Shown here: positions 25,834 through 33,390 of the stretch, piece after piece | Position numbering within the stretch: the first letter of the stretch is position 1 | Layout of the letters: each line of letters begins with the position of its first letter | Source of the DNA: Chelatococcus sp. YT9 | GTDB lineage: Bacteria > Pseudomonadota > Alphaproteobacteria > Rhizobiales > Beijerinckiaceae | Length of the DNA stretch: 64,000 bases | Direction: 5' to 3' | Assembly (NCBI RefSeq): GCF_018398315.1 | Contig: NZ_JAHBRW010000003.1 | Location: 62,001 to 126,000 of the forward strand | Notes under the pieces: generated by a model | Told to the model about the DNA's origin: nothing | Databases searched by the model: none | Seen by the model: the letters and a program-made list of their open reading frames with translations, nothing else | Position numbers and translations under genes: made by a program

Positions 25834-27500
25834 GCGCGCCCGATCTCTCCATGGTCGATGCCTCTGCCTGGGACGAAGCGCGGCGCTGCCTGCCGGTGAT
25901 CCGCCGTCTGGCGGAGAACCCGGCGCGCACCAGAGGCGACGTGGTGGCGGCTGCGGTCGAACTTGGTTGCGGTCCGACGCACGCCTATGCGCTGCTGCGT
26001 CGCTATCTCGCCGATGCGCGTCTGACGAGCCTGCTGCCGCGTCGGCGTGGCCCCGAGCGCGGCATCTCGCTGCTCGACGAGCATGTGGACGCCGTCATCC
26101 GCGATGTCATCGACACTGTCTATCTGACGCGCCAGCGGCCAAGGATTGCCGATCTGGCTGAAGAAGTGCGGCGGCGCTGCAAAGCGGAAGGCTTGCGGGT
26201 TCCGAGCCGCAAGGCGATCACCGCACGCGTGAAGGCGCGTCCTGCCCGTGAGGTCGCCGCCAAGCGTGAGGGCCGCAAGGCCGTTCGCGAGCGGTATCTG
26301 CCCGTGGTCGGTTCTCTGGAAGCCCACTGGCCGCTGTCGCTGATCCAGATCGACCACACGCTGGTCGACGTGATCGTGGTCGACAGCGAGACGCGCGCGC
26401 CGATCCAGCGGCCCTGGCTCACGCTGGCGATCGACGTGTGTTCGCGATGCGTGGCCGGCTTCCACCTGTCGCTGGAACCGCCGTCCGCAACCTCCGTGGC
26501 ACTGTGCCTGACGCACGCCGCTCTCTCCAAGGAAAGCTGGCTGGCCGAGCGCGGCATCGATGCGGAATGGCCTGTGCGTGGCATTCCCGAACGCCTGCAT
26601 CTCGACAACGCGAAGGAGTTCCGGTCCGAGGCGCTGAAGCGGGGCTGCGAGCAGTATGGGATCGCCATCGACTACAGGCCGGTGCGCACGCCGCATTACG
26701 GCGGCCATATCGAGCGGCTGATCGGCACGATGATGGGCAAGGTCCATCTGCTGCCCGGCACCACCTTCTCCGACGTGCGGGCTAAGGGCGATCTCAACCC
26801 CGAGAAGACGGCAGCGATGACGCTCGACGAGGTTGAGCGCTGGCTGGGATACGCGATCGCCGGCGTTTATCACCGCGATCTGCATCGTGGCCTCGGCATC
26901 ACGCCGTTGGCGGCGTGGCAGCGCGGCATTGCCGGAGACGGCACGACGCTGGGACGCGGGGAGCCGACTGCCGTTACCGATGCCCGCCGCTTCCTGATCG
27001 ACTTCCTGCCGATCGCGCGTCGCCGGGTTCGCCGTGACGGGGTGGCGCTGCATTCCATCGCCTATTGGGCGGATGTGCTGGGCACCTGGATCGGCCATCC
27101 CGAGCAGATGATCGTGCGCTATGACCCGCGCGATCTCAGCCGGATTTATCTGCTCGGCCCCGACGGCACCTATTACAACCTCAGCTACCGCGACCTGCGG
27201 CGGCCGCCGATCAGCCTGTGGGAGCACCGCCTGGCGTTGAAGCGGCTGCGGGACGAAGGCCGGTCGCTGGTCGATGAGGAAGCGATCTTCCGCACGATCG
27301 AGGCCATGCGCACCATCGCGGATGGAGCGGTCCGTGCCAGCAAAGCAGCGCGTCGCCAGCGTGAACGGCGTCTGCGGGTCGCTCCCGAAGCCCGTGGCGA
27401 TCTGCTCCCGGTCGAGCCGGATGAGACTGATCGCTTCCGGCAGATCGGTGCTGACACTCCTCCGCATGAACGCATGTTCCCGGTGGAGGAATGGGAATGA
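25830..27500 (+). CDS. tniA: DDE transposase of the TnsB/TniA family
   Basis: The ATG at 25830 overlaps the tnsA stop and gives 556 residues. An N-terminal helix-turn-helix region is followed by an rve-type catalytic core with D175 (IQIDHTLVD), D259 (LHLDNAKEF) and E295 (GGHIERLIG); the D259-E295 spacing is 35, i.e. DD(35)E. A Mu-type C-terminal beta-barrel and a basic tail follow. It should bind the terminal repeats and join the 3' ends to target DNA with a 5-bp stagger, as the flanking duplication shows. Confidence 0.93.
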   Translation: MSAPDLSMVDASAWDEARRCLPVIRRLAENPARTRGDVVAAAVELGCGPTHAYALLRRYLADARLTSLLPRRRGPERGISLLDEHVDAVIRDVIDTVYLTRQRPRIADLAEEVRRRCKAEGLRVPSRKAITARVKARPAREVAAKREGRKAVRERYLPVVGSLEAHWPLSLIQIDHTLVDVIVVDSETRAPIQRPWLTLAIDVCSRCVAGFHLSLEPPSATSVALCLTHAALSKESWLAERGIDAEWPVRGIPERLHLDNAKEFRSEALKRGCEQYGIAIDYRPVRTPHYGGHIERLIGTMMGKVHLLPGTTFSDVRAKGDLNPEKTAAMTLDEVERWLGYAIAGVYHRDLHRGLGITPLAAWQRGIAGDGTTLGRGEPTAVTDARRFLIDFLPIARRRVRRDGVALHSIAYWADVLGTWIGHPEQMIVRYDPRDLSRIYLLGPDGTYYNLSYRDLRRPPISLWEHRLALKRLRDEGRSLVDEEAIFRTIEAMRTIADGAVRASKAARRQRERRLRVAPEARGDLLPVEPDETDRFRQIGADTPPHERMFPVEEWE

Positions 27501-28393
27501 GCGGTGGCTATGCGCATCTACATCCGTCTGTCCGGCACCTGGCCGACGAGGACGCCAGTTCGCGGATACGGCGCATCCGCACGGATCGCTGGATCGGCTA
27601 CGCACGGGCGGAAGCCGTCCTGGCGGCGCTGGAGGACCTGCTGAGCTTTCCGACGCGGACGCGGATGCCGAACCTGCTGCTGGTCGGACCGACGAACAAC
27701 GGCAAGACCATGATCGTCGAGAAGTTCCGGCGCGCGCATCCGGGAACGGCCGCCGCCGAGAGCGAGGATGGTCTGGCACTCCTTCCCGTCGTGAAGGTGC
27801 AGATGCCGCCCGGTCCTGACGAGGGCCGGTTCTTCGGGGCCATCCTCCATGCGCTCGGAATGCCGTTCAGCCCGCGCGACCGGATCGCCACCAAGCAGGA
27901 CACGGCGGTCCGTGTCATGCAGGCGATGGGCGCGCGCATGCTGGTGATCGACGAGTTGCACAACGTGTTGTCCGGCTCGGCGATGCAGCAGCGCCGGCTG
28001 CTCAACCTGCTGCGCTGGCTCGGCAACGAGTTGCGGATTCCGCTGGTCGGCGTCGGCACGGCAGAGGCGCTGCGCGCGATCCGCAGCGACGACCAACTCG
28101 TCAACCGCTTCGAGCCGCATCCGCTGCCATTGTGGGGCGACGACGACGAGTATCGCCGTCTGCTGAGCACGCTGGAAGCCGTGCTGCCGCTGCGCAAGCC
28201 GTCCCATCTTGCCGATTCCGCGCTTGCCGGACGCATTCTCTCGGCGTCCGAAGGCGTGCTCGGCGAGATGATCGCCGTCGTCATCCGGGCGGCGGTGCGG
28301 GCGGTGGAGACCGGCGCGGAAGCGATCTCCACGCGCATGATCGAGGATACAGGCTTCATTCGTCCCTCCGAGCGTCGTCGTGTCGTGGTCTGA
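27497..28393 (+). CDS. tniB: TnsC/TniB-family AAA+ ATPase
   Basis: I prefer the ATG at 27497, which overlaps the tniA stop (ATGA) and has GGAGGA six bases upstream; an ATG two codons earlier is possible. The 298-residue protein has Walker A GPTNNGKT at residues 64-71 and Walker B RMLVIDE at 147-153, then the sensor segment VGVGTAEAL. TniB-type ATPases bridge the transposase and the target-selecting TniQ. The gene overlaps tniQ by 14 bases. Confidence 0.93.
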   Translation: MSGGYAHLHPSVRHLADEDASSRIRRIRTDRWIGYARAEAVLAALEDLLSFPTRTRMPNLLLVGPTNNGKTMIVEKFRRAHPGTAAAESEDGLALLPVVKVQMPPGPDEGRFFGAILHALGMPFSPRDRIATKQDTAVRVMQAMGARMLVIDELHNVLSGSAMQQRRLLNLLRWLGNELRIPLVGVGTAEALRAIRSDDQLVNRFEPHPLPLWGDDDEYRRLLSTLEAVLPLRKPSHLADSALAGRILSASEGVLGEMIAVVIRAAVRAVETGAEAISTRMIEDTGFIRPSERRRVVV

Positions 28394-29927
28394 TCTGTTC
28401 GAGGTGTCGGCGTCCCCGATGCCGGCTCCCGGCCGCATCGGCCTGCCGGGGCATGTCGCCCCGGTCGAAGGCGAGGCGCTGCTGTCCTGGGTGGCGGCGA
28501 TCTCTGCCGTTCTCGGCATGACGCCGCGCGTCTTCTGCCGCGACGCGCTTCACATCGACGTCCGGCAAAACCCCGGCTGGTGGCGTCGGCCTGCCTCCGT
28601 GACCCTTGAGCGGATCGGCAGCCTGACCGGCCTCGATCTCGATCACCTGGCCGGAATGACGCTGGATGGCTGGGCTGCTGCGCCTGGCGACGACGATCCT
28701 GACCGGTTCGCCGCGAAGCGCTGGACTGCCGGTGCTGAGGGCAAAAAACGCCTGGCCCGCATGGATGTCTGCGCGCTCTGCCTCGCCGAGGCGCGGCGTC
28801 CGCACCTTCGGCTGAACTGGACGCTCGGCTGGACGGGCGCATGCCCTCGTCACGGAACGATGCTGACCAGCCGATGCCCCTCCTGCGGCACAAGGCTGAG
28901 GTTGCGCGGGCTGAATGGCTCGGAGCCGATCGACCTGCGCTGCGGGCGCTGCAATGCGACGCTGTCCGATGCGGAGGGAACCCCGGCACATCCTGCCGTG
29001 CTCGCCTTGCAGGCCGCGCTCATCGCCGGCAAGCACGGCGGGACGGTGATCCTTCCCGGCATCGGCGCGCTCGACTGGCCCACGGCCATGGCGCTCGCCG
29101 ACGTGCTGCTCGCCATGGTCTGGACCAGGCGCCCGAAGAACAAACGCGACCATTGGGCGCCACGGCAGCGCGATCGCCTCTTCGCCGCCATCGGCAGCGA
29201 TATGGGAATGGCCGTGGGCGCGTGGGAACGCATCCCGTGGAAAGAGAATTACGGCGGCCTTTTGCTGTTGGCCTGGCTGTTCGGCGATCTCGATCGCCGC
29301 CTGCCAAGGGCCATTGCCACGCTCCGCACGCCGCGCCTCGAAGGGCTTCTCGCTCCCTTCACAGACCTCGATGAACTGACCAGCGACAGCTTGCGCGTAA
29401 TCCTCTCCGCCGCGCGGACCAGATCGCCGCAGGGACGGCGTGCATGGAAGCCGTGGCTTGACGGGCTCGTCGCCGCCGATCTGCGCGAACAAGCCGGGCG
29501 GGAGCGCTACAGGCATCGACGGCAAAGACTGCGGGCGCTGGCCGAACTCAGAGACGGTGCGTCGGTCGAAGCCGTAGCGGCGCTCGTCGGGGTCGATATA
29601 AAAACCATCTATCGCTGGCTTCATCGCGGCGCGGCCAACGGTCTTGAAGCCGCGCTCGAACGTCCAACCGGCAAGCCTGCGCTCACCAGTGCTCAGGCCG
29701 AAGCTCTGGGAAAATGGATCGCACTCGATCACAGGCACCAGAACCGGCAGGCCGTACTCAAGCGGGCCAGGGAAACCCTTGGCATCGACATCAACGGCGA
29801 TGCGGCTACCAAGCTGCTGGTGAGACACCGAAAGCCGAAGCGAGGAAAGCGTTGCCGCTTGTGGGCACCCAGATACGGCCCGAGGCGCGGAGCGGGATCT
29901 ACTCATGATCCGGCTCCCGGTTCGTGA
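28380..29927 (+). CDS. tniQ: TniQ-family target-selection protein with an added HTH region
   Basis: GTG at 28380 gives 515 residues. The N-terminal TniQ domain has zinc-ligand pairs at C131/C134, C155/H158, C166/C169 and C188/C191 (CALCLAEARR, CPRHG, CPSCG). After residue about 380 comes a helix-turn-helix region (DGASVEAVAALVGVDIKTIY) and a second winged-helix-like part resembling the N-terminal DNA-binding half of IS630 transposases. Such a tail could bind a specific target sequence, as TnsD does. The stop lies inside the right-end repeat cluster, so the last residues are encoded by transposase-binding sites. Confidence 0.88.
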   Translation: MSWSDLFEVSASPMPAPGRIGLPGHVAPVEGEALLSWVAAISAVLGMTPRVFCRDALHIDVRQNPGWWRRPASVTLERIGSLTGLDLDHLAGMTLDGWAAAPGDDDPDRFAAKRWTAGAEGKKRLARMDVCALCLAEARRPHLRLNWTLGWTGACPRHGTMLTSRCPSCGTRLRLRGLNGSEPIDLRCGRCNATLSDAEGTPAHPAVLALQAALIAGKHGGTVILPGIGALDWPTAMALADVLLAMVWTRRPKNKRDHWAPRQRDRLFAAIGSDMGMAVGAWERIPWKENYGGLLLLAWLFGDLDRRLPRAIATLRTPRLEGLLAPFTDLDELTSDSLRVILSAARTRSPQGRRAWKPWLDGLVAADLREQAGRERYRHRRQRLRALAELRDGASVEAVAALVGVDIKTIYRWLHRGAANGLEAALERPTGKPALTSAQAEALGKWIALDHRHQNRQAVLKRARETLGIDINGDAATKLLVRHRKPKRGKRCRLWAPRYGPRRGAGSTHDPAPGS

Positions 29928-31014
29928 ATCCGGTTCGCGTTTCCTGGAGCGAGTTCATGAAACCTCGCCCCGGTTCGCGAAACCTGGCACCCCGACAGAT
30001 GTTGTTCCTGTCGCGCGCGCGCCTCTTAAAGTTAGATTCTCTGTTAGAGTCTAAGTTAAGGGCGCGATTTCTTGTTTGATCTGCGAGCGTTAAACCCGAT
30101 TTGGGTTCCCGTTGGCACGAGGGGCCGGTTCCGGATAGCACGCCTCGGCGGGTTCCGGATCGCACGAGTGAATCCACAGCCTGTCCACTCGGCGCGGTCG
30201 GCTCGAAGGCGAGCAGGGTTCGGCCACTGATCTCGACCTCGATGGACAGTTCGTAGCCGGGCAACGGCTGACGCCGGATGATCTCACGCAGCTCGAACGC
30301 GAAGCGCTTGAAGGGCGACAGGCTGCCCGACTTCTGGTGGAGATGGCGGAAGTCGAAGCGCCATCCCTGTCGCTGATGACCGCCGTGCTTGCGCACGATG
30401 CGGTAGAGCCAGCGTTCGAGGCCGCCCGTCAGGTCGAAATAGGCCCGGTCGATGGTGAGAACGAGCGCATCATCGAGAACGGCCTGGTAAAACCAGTCTG
30501 GAACGATCAGCTCGATGCCGGCGGCCTTGCCGCTGCGGTCGGTGCGCTCCTTCCACTCGTTGATCCATGAGAAGCGGTGTCGCCGCCCTTCAGCAGGCTG
30601 GCGAAGGGTCGTGCTGATCGTGGTGGATTGGAGGCGATCCAATGCCGCCTTGAGGCGCTGGTAATCACGCAGCGAGGTTCCGCGGCCGATGAACTTCAGA
30701 ATCTCGTACGGAGTGGCGGCCATCAGCCGGGAAGTGCGAAGCCCTGCGTCGCGGGCGTCGACGATCTGGCTTGCCGCCCAGATCAGGACGTCGGCATCCC
30801 AGATGGTCGCCATGCCGTGATCGGGCACGGCCTCGACGCGGATGGAGACGCTGCCAGCAACGAAATCGATCGGCGCGATGCGCGGCGTCTTGGCGAGGGA
30901 AAAGAACGGGTAAGCCATCAGGTCCTGCGCATCTCTTGGCGCGAAATCGCCAGGGCGCGCATGGAACAGGTCGAGCTGTCCGCGCTCTGAGATCGGGCGA
31001 TTCCGCGACGACAC
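29899..31014 (-). CDS. repA: Replication initiator RepA, C-terminus replaced by transposon sequence
   Basis: The protein (371 residues) is a replication initiator of the RepA type found in rhizobial ICEs and plasmids (RGQLDLFHARPGDFAPRDAQ at the start; PYEILKFIGRGTSLRDYQRLK; DWFYQAVL), with winged-helix domains expected in residues 40-270. Residues 1-339 are original. The last 32 residues (CRGARFREPG onwards) are read from the right end of the Tn7-like transposon. The lost original tail is short and low in complexity, so initiator function may survive. It is downstream of the AlpA-like gene by 17 bases. Confidence 0.9.
   Translation of the reverse strand: MSSRNRPISERGQLDLFHARPGDFAPRDAQDLMAYPFFSLAKTPRIAPIDFVAGSVSIRVEAVPDHGMATIWDADVLIWAASQIVDARDAGLRTSRLMAATPYEILKFIGRGTSLRDYQRLKAALDRLQSTTISTTLRQPAEGRRHRFSWINEWKERTDRSGKAAGIELIVPDWFYQAVLDDALVLTIDRAYFDLTGGLERWLYRIVRKHGGHQRQGWRFDFRHLHQKSGSLSPFKRFAFELREIIRRQPLPGYELSIEVEISGRTLLAFEPTAPSGQAVDSLVRSGTRRGVLSGTGPSCQREPKSGLTLADQTRNRALNLDSNRESNFKRRARDRNNICRGARFREPGRGFMNSLQETRTGFTNREPDHE
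29917..29997 (-). repeat. Right end of the Tn7-like element with four clustered binding repeats
   Basis: Read inwards from 29997, the end shows TGTCG, a 5-base spacer, then repeats at 29970-29987 (CCAGGTTTCGCGAACCGG), 29949-29967 (CGAGGTTTCATGAACTCG core), 29930-29947 (CCAGGAAACGCGAACCGG) and 29917-29933 (CCGGATTCACGAACCGG). The first three are spaced 20 bases apart and the fourth overlaps the third. Dense tandem sites at one end are typical of the Tn7 right end. Confidence 0.88.
29998..30002. repeat. Right copy of the 5-bp target-site duplication (GATGT)
   Basis: GATGT directly follows the transposon tip at 29997 and matches 25068-25072. Confidence 0.93.
30025..30060. repeat. AT-rich imperfect inverted repeat in the repA 3' end, candidate origin element
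   Basis: A 36-base AT-rich island in GC-rich sequence reads CTTAAAGTTAGATTCT, a 5-base centre, then AGAGTCTAAGTTAAG; the arms pair over about 15 bases with one bulge and one mismatch. It is bordered by alternating GC tracts. About 70 bases further into repA there are two direct copies of GGTTCCGGATMGCACG (30127-30142 and 30151-30166). Initiator genes often contain their origin; that this is oriV is inference. Confidence 0.4.
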
Positions 31015-31031
31015 AGAGGGAGATCCGGCGA

Positions 31032-31313
31032 TCAGCGGCGGTGGTGACTTGCGTGCGCCGCCGGTGTCGCGCCGTGACGCTTGGCAGGCAGAACGGAGCC
31101 GCGTGGGTCGGAGGTCGACGTAACAGCGCCGCGCTCTGCCCAGGCGGCGAGATCGTCGATGGCGTAGACGACGCGACCGCCGAGCTTCCGATAGGCCGGC
31201 CCGGTCCCATAGGTGCGATGCTTCTCGAGCGTGCGGGCGGACAGGCTGAGGAACTCGGCCGCCTCCTTGGTCCGCAGGAAGCGTGGCGGGATATGGGCTA
31301 AATCAGGTCGCAT
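31032..31313 (-). CDS. AlpA-like helix-turn-helix protein
   Basis: The 93-residue protein contains an excisionase/AlpA-type winged helix (FLRTKEAAEFLSLSARTLEK, then GPAYRKLGGRVVYAIDDLAAW) at residues 12-60 and a variable basic tail. Such proteins act as directionality factors or activators of element genes. Its position directly upstream of repA is constant in this ICE type, and it is probably co-transcribed with repA. Confidence 0.85.
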   Translation of the reverse strand: MRPDLAHIPPRFLRTKEAAEFLSLSARTLEKHRTYGTGPAYRKLGGRVVYAIDDLAAWAERGAVTSTSDPRGSVLPAKRHGATPAAHASHHRR

Positions 31314-31456
31314 GGATCGGCCTCCGTGGCGTTCCGTGTGGCCGCAGGTCGAAAGCGGCGGACGGTGATCACGGTGGCGAAGATCGATCGCGCGGAGGGA
31401 GGGGGAATTTAGGGGGCGCTATTTCTCACCCCTCGGTGGCAGCCAGCGGGCCGGCG

Positions 31457-32216
31457 TCAACTTCGGCGGCGATGGCGCAGCAGCGTGCGATAGCCGCCGG
31501 CGATCATCGCCAACCCGTCCTTGACCAAGGCTGTCGTGGCATCGCGAAGCGCGGAGGTTTTCCAAGGCTCGGCCGCGACACGGTCGACGCCGAAGATGAC
31601 GCGAGCAATGTCGCGATAAGTCGCGCCGTTCATGCGCCCGTCAGTAGCCTGGAGCATGAACCGGTGGCGACGCTTCTGTTGCGGCGTGAGCCGTTGATCG
31701 TGAGGGATCGTGCGTCCCTGCAGGGCGCGCAGAAGGCGGCCGATCCCCTCCATCCTGTCGAAGCCATCAGCGTCGAGCGGCACGAGTGCCGCGAGAGGAA
31801 TGTCAGGCGACACGCCGGCGAGCCGAACGACCCGGATCGTCTGACCACCGGCCTCGAACAAAAAATGCGTGCCCTCGTCGTCCGAGGGCGCGGGTGGTTC
31901 GCGCAGCGCGGGATAAAGATTGCCGGCCGCCGGCAGAATGATGGGCATCTGTGCGAGCAACACGGTGCTGGTGTCCGCGTCGGCGGACCAGAACACGGGA
32001 CTCTCTCCAGCATTCAGCGACGGCGGGACGAAAAAACTGCAATCCCCACTTGCGCCGCAGTTCGCGTTTCAGGGAAGGACGATCCGCCTGTGCATAGTCC
32101 TTTTGGTACTCGGTATTGCGCCTGAGCCATTCCCAGGCGAGATCGGGAGAATCAAGGGCGTCCAGGTATTCGTAACTTTTCGCGGACCGCCAGCGCGATA
32201 TGTCAGGCGTCATCAT
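31457..32216 (-). pseudogene. DUF6499-DUF2285 regulator gene split by a one-base frameshift
   Basis: From ATG at 32216 the first frame gives a DUF6499 domain (MTPDISRWRSAKSYEYLDAL, ending KWGLQFF) and then degenerates. The DUF2285 half (SLNAGESPVFW onwards, ending YRTLLRHRRR) lies in another frame that runs to 31457. Removing one T from the run of six (A6 on the plus strand at 32031-32036) joins them as KWGLQFF-VPPSLNAGESPVFW, giving about 252 residues, the length of intact relatives. It may be a real mutation, a slippage site or a sequencing error. A GTG at 31996 could allow separate translation of the DUF2285 part. Confidence 0.85.
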
Positions 32217-32319
32217 CCTTCCTCATGCCGCAACGGGGCGCGCAGCGTGCCTCAAGATTAAGCCGGTCGGGAAGACGTTGCAGAGGCGCCATGTGTTGCG
32301 TTCCGCGCACCCCCGCGTA

Positions 32320-32583
32320 CTAGTGGCGGCCCTTACGCAGAAGTTGGCGATAGCCGTGCTCGGTCATCCAGCGAGCGCGAGCAAGATGGCTGTCGTGGAC
32401 ACGCCGGGCGCGCTCCAGCTCAACATCTGGGTCGATTCCGAAAATGACACTGACCGCCTCGCGCCAGTCGGCTCCGTCAGTGGCAGCGTCAAGCACGCGC
32501 ATATACTCCTTCATATGCGCACGATCATAGTCGGTCAGCTCGGCGCTCTCCGGTGGCTGATCCAGGAACCCTGGCTTTTTCAT
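32320..32583 (-). CDS. Small DUF2285 domain protein
   Basis: This 87-residue protein (DYDRAHMKEYMRVLDAATDG, then ARRVHDSHLARARWMTEHGY) matches the short DUF2285 proteins that precede the large DUF6499-DUF2285 gene in rhizobial ICEs. In Mesorhizobium ICEs, DUF2285 proteins from a pair of frames form the transfer activator FseA, so a role in element activation is plausible here. Confidence 0.8.
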   Translation of the reverse strand: MKKPGFLDQPPESAELTDYDRAHMKEYMRVLDAATDGADWREAVSVIFGIDPDVELERARRVHDSHLARARWMTEHGYRQLLRKGRH

Positions 32584-32725
32584 TCCCTTATCCCCGACCG
32601 GGAAAATCTATATCTGTCATTGGGCGAAGTATGAACATCCCATGGCGTCGGGTAGGTCGACGGCAAAATGATGCTTTTGCTCCCTACCGCGACCTGCACA
32701 AAGGGTTGGATGTAGCCGGTCGCAA

Positions 32726-32980
32726 TCAGCGCCGCTTAACCTCCGGTGCGACATCGCGCATGACCATCACACCCTCTCCCTTATCGGTCGTCATGAAGAC
32801 GATGCCGTTACCCTCCAGCGCCCGTCGGACCTGATCTCGCGTGGACTCGTAGACGCGTAGCCCATTCTCGGACTCCAGGCGTCTGAGCGCGGTCAAAGAT
32901 ACCCGGGCCTTGTCGGCGAGCGTCTCCTGATTCCAACCAAGCAACGCTCGTGCGGCCCGCGACTGACGGGCGGTGATCAT
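32726..32980 (-). CDS. XRE-family helix-turn-helix regulator
   Basis: The ATG at 32980 gives 84 residues with an XRE helix-turn-helix in the first half (RQSRAARALLGWNQETLADK, then VSLTALRRLE). A more upstream start would add a hydrophobic stretch unlike the family. Small XRE proteins at this point act as repressors of the rep/transfer regulators, similar to QseC/QseM-type control in Mesorhizobium ICEs; that parallel is inference. Confidence 0.82.
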   Translation of the reverse strand: MITARQSRAARALLGWNQETLADKARVSLTALRRLESENGLRVYESTRDQVRRALEGNGIVFMTTDKGEGVMVMRDVAPEVKRR

Positions 32981-33305
32981 GAACAGGACCACCGCCACAG
33001 ATCGCAGCGTACAAGCGAGAACTACGATGATAATAATCGTTCTTTGGGCGAACGCCACCCATAATCGTGTTTCTGCGGCTCATTCTGACGGACTGTGACG
33101 GCAACTGATTCGGACCGCTATCGATCTCACCGGCGGACGCCCGTGGCCGGATGGCCCGACGGGCTACACAATGGACAAGGCGATCAAGTGATCGTTCGTG
33201 CCAGGGTGTCGTCGCATCGCCTTCTGTCGCAACCGTGCTGCCTTTTTATCGCGAGCCGGGCGCAGCCCGGCGAGCGCCGGCTGCGCCATCCAGGGCGGGG
33301 CTGCG

Positions 33306-33333
33306 CCGCCGATCCGGATTTACGGATCGGCGG
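33306..33333. terminator. Perfect hairpin with 11-bp arms, downstream of the DUF932 gene
   Basis: CCGCCGATCCG and CGGATCGGCGG are exact reverse complements separated by six bases (GATTTA). It lies 60 bases past the DUF932 stop on the minus strand. There is no clear T-run on either strand, so it may be a protein-binding or replication structure rather than a classic terminator. Confidence 0.45.
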
Positions 33334-33352
33334 AAATTTCCTGACGCGGAAA

Positions 33353-33380
33353 ACCGCGCAGCCGGATTTCCGGCTACGCG
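33353..33380. terminator. Second strong hairpin directly after the DUF932 gene
   Basis: AGCCGGA-TT-TCCGGCT forms the core and the stem extends outwards to CCGCG/CGCGG with one mismatched pair, giving about 13 pairs. It starts 11 bases after the DUF932 stop. Its position suggests transcription termination for the minus-strand gene. Confidence 0.5.
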
Positions 33381-33390
33381 GCTTTGCTGA

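Larger units (their letters stand above)
25073..29997 (+). mobile_element. Complete Tn7-like transposon (tnsA-tniA-tniB-tniQ), 4,925 bp, inserted in repA
   Basis: Both ends start TGTCG, followed after 5 bases by CCAGGTTTCGYGAAYCGG; the outer 28 bases match at 22 positions in inverted orientation. The element is flanked by a perfect 5-bp duplication (GATGT). Inside are four plus-strand genes with overlapping or near-overlapping coding regions: a TnsA-like endonuclease, a DDE transposase of the TnsB/TniA family, a TnsC/TniB ATPase and a TniQ protein. There is no cargo gene, no CRISPR array and no Cas gene. The presence of TnsA suggests cut-and-paste rather than replicative movement. The intact duplication and intact genes indicate a recent and possibly active insertion. 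Confidence 0.93.

Noticed and set aside
24927-27779. A 950-codon open frame on the minus strand
   Set aside because: It is antisense to tnsA and tniA and has no domain features. Only its last 47 codons (from 25067) are meaningful, as the severed repA tail.
28356-29906. A 516-codon minus-strand frame opposite tniQ
   Set aside because: High GC creates long antisense frames; it lacks any domain signature while the plus strand has clear TniQ zinc motifs.
29917-29987. Iterons for RepA at the end of its gene
   Set aside because: The same repeat occurs inverted at 25083-25100 at the same distance from a TGTCG tip, and GATGT flanks both. They are transposon end sites, not iterons.
25073-29997. CRISPR-associated transposon (CAST)
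   Set aside because: The element contains no CRISPR repeats, no Cas12k and no Cascade genes; the TniQ tail is HTH-like and no guide-RNA features are visible.
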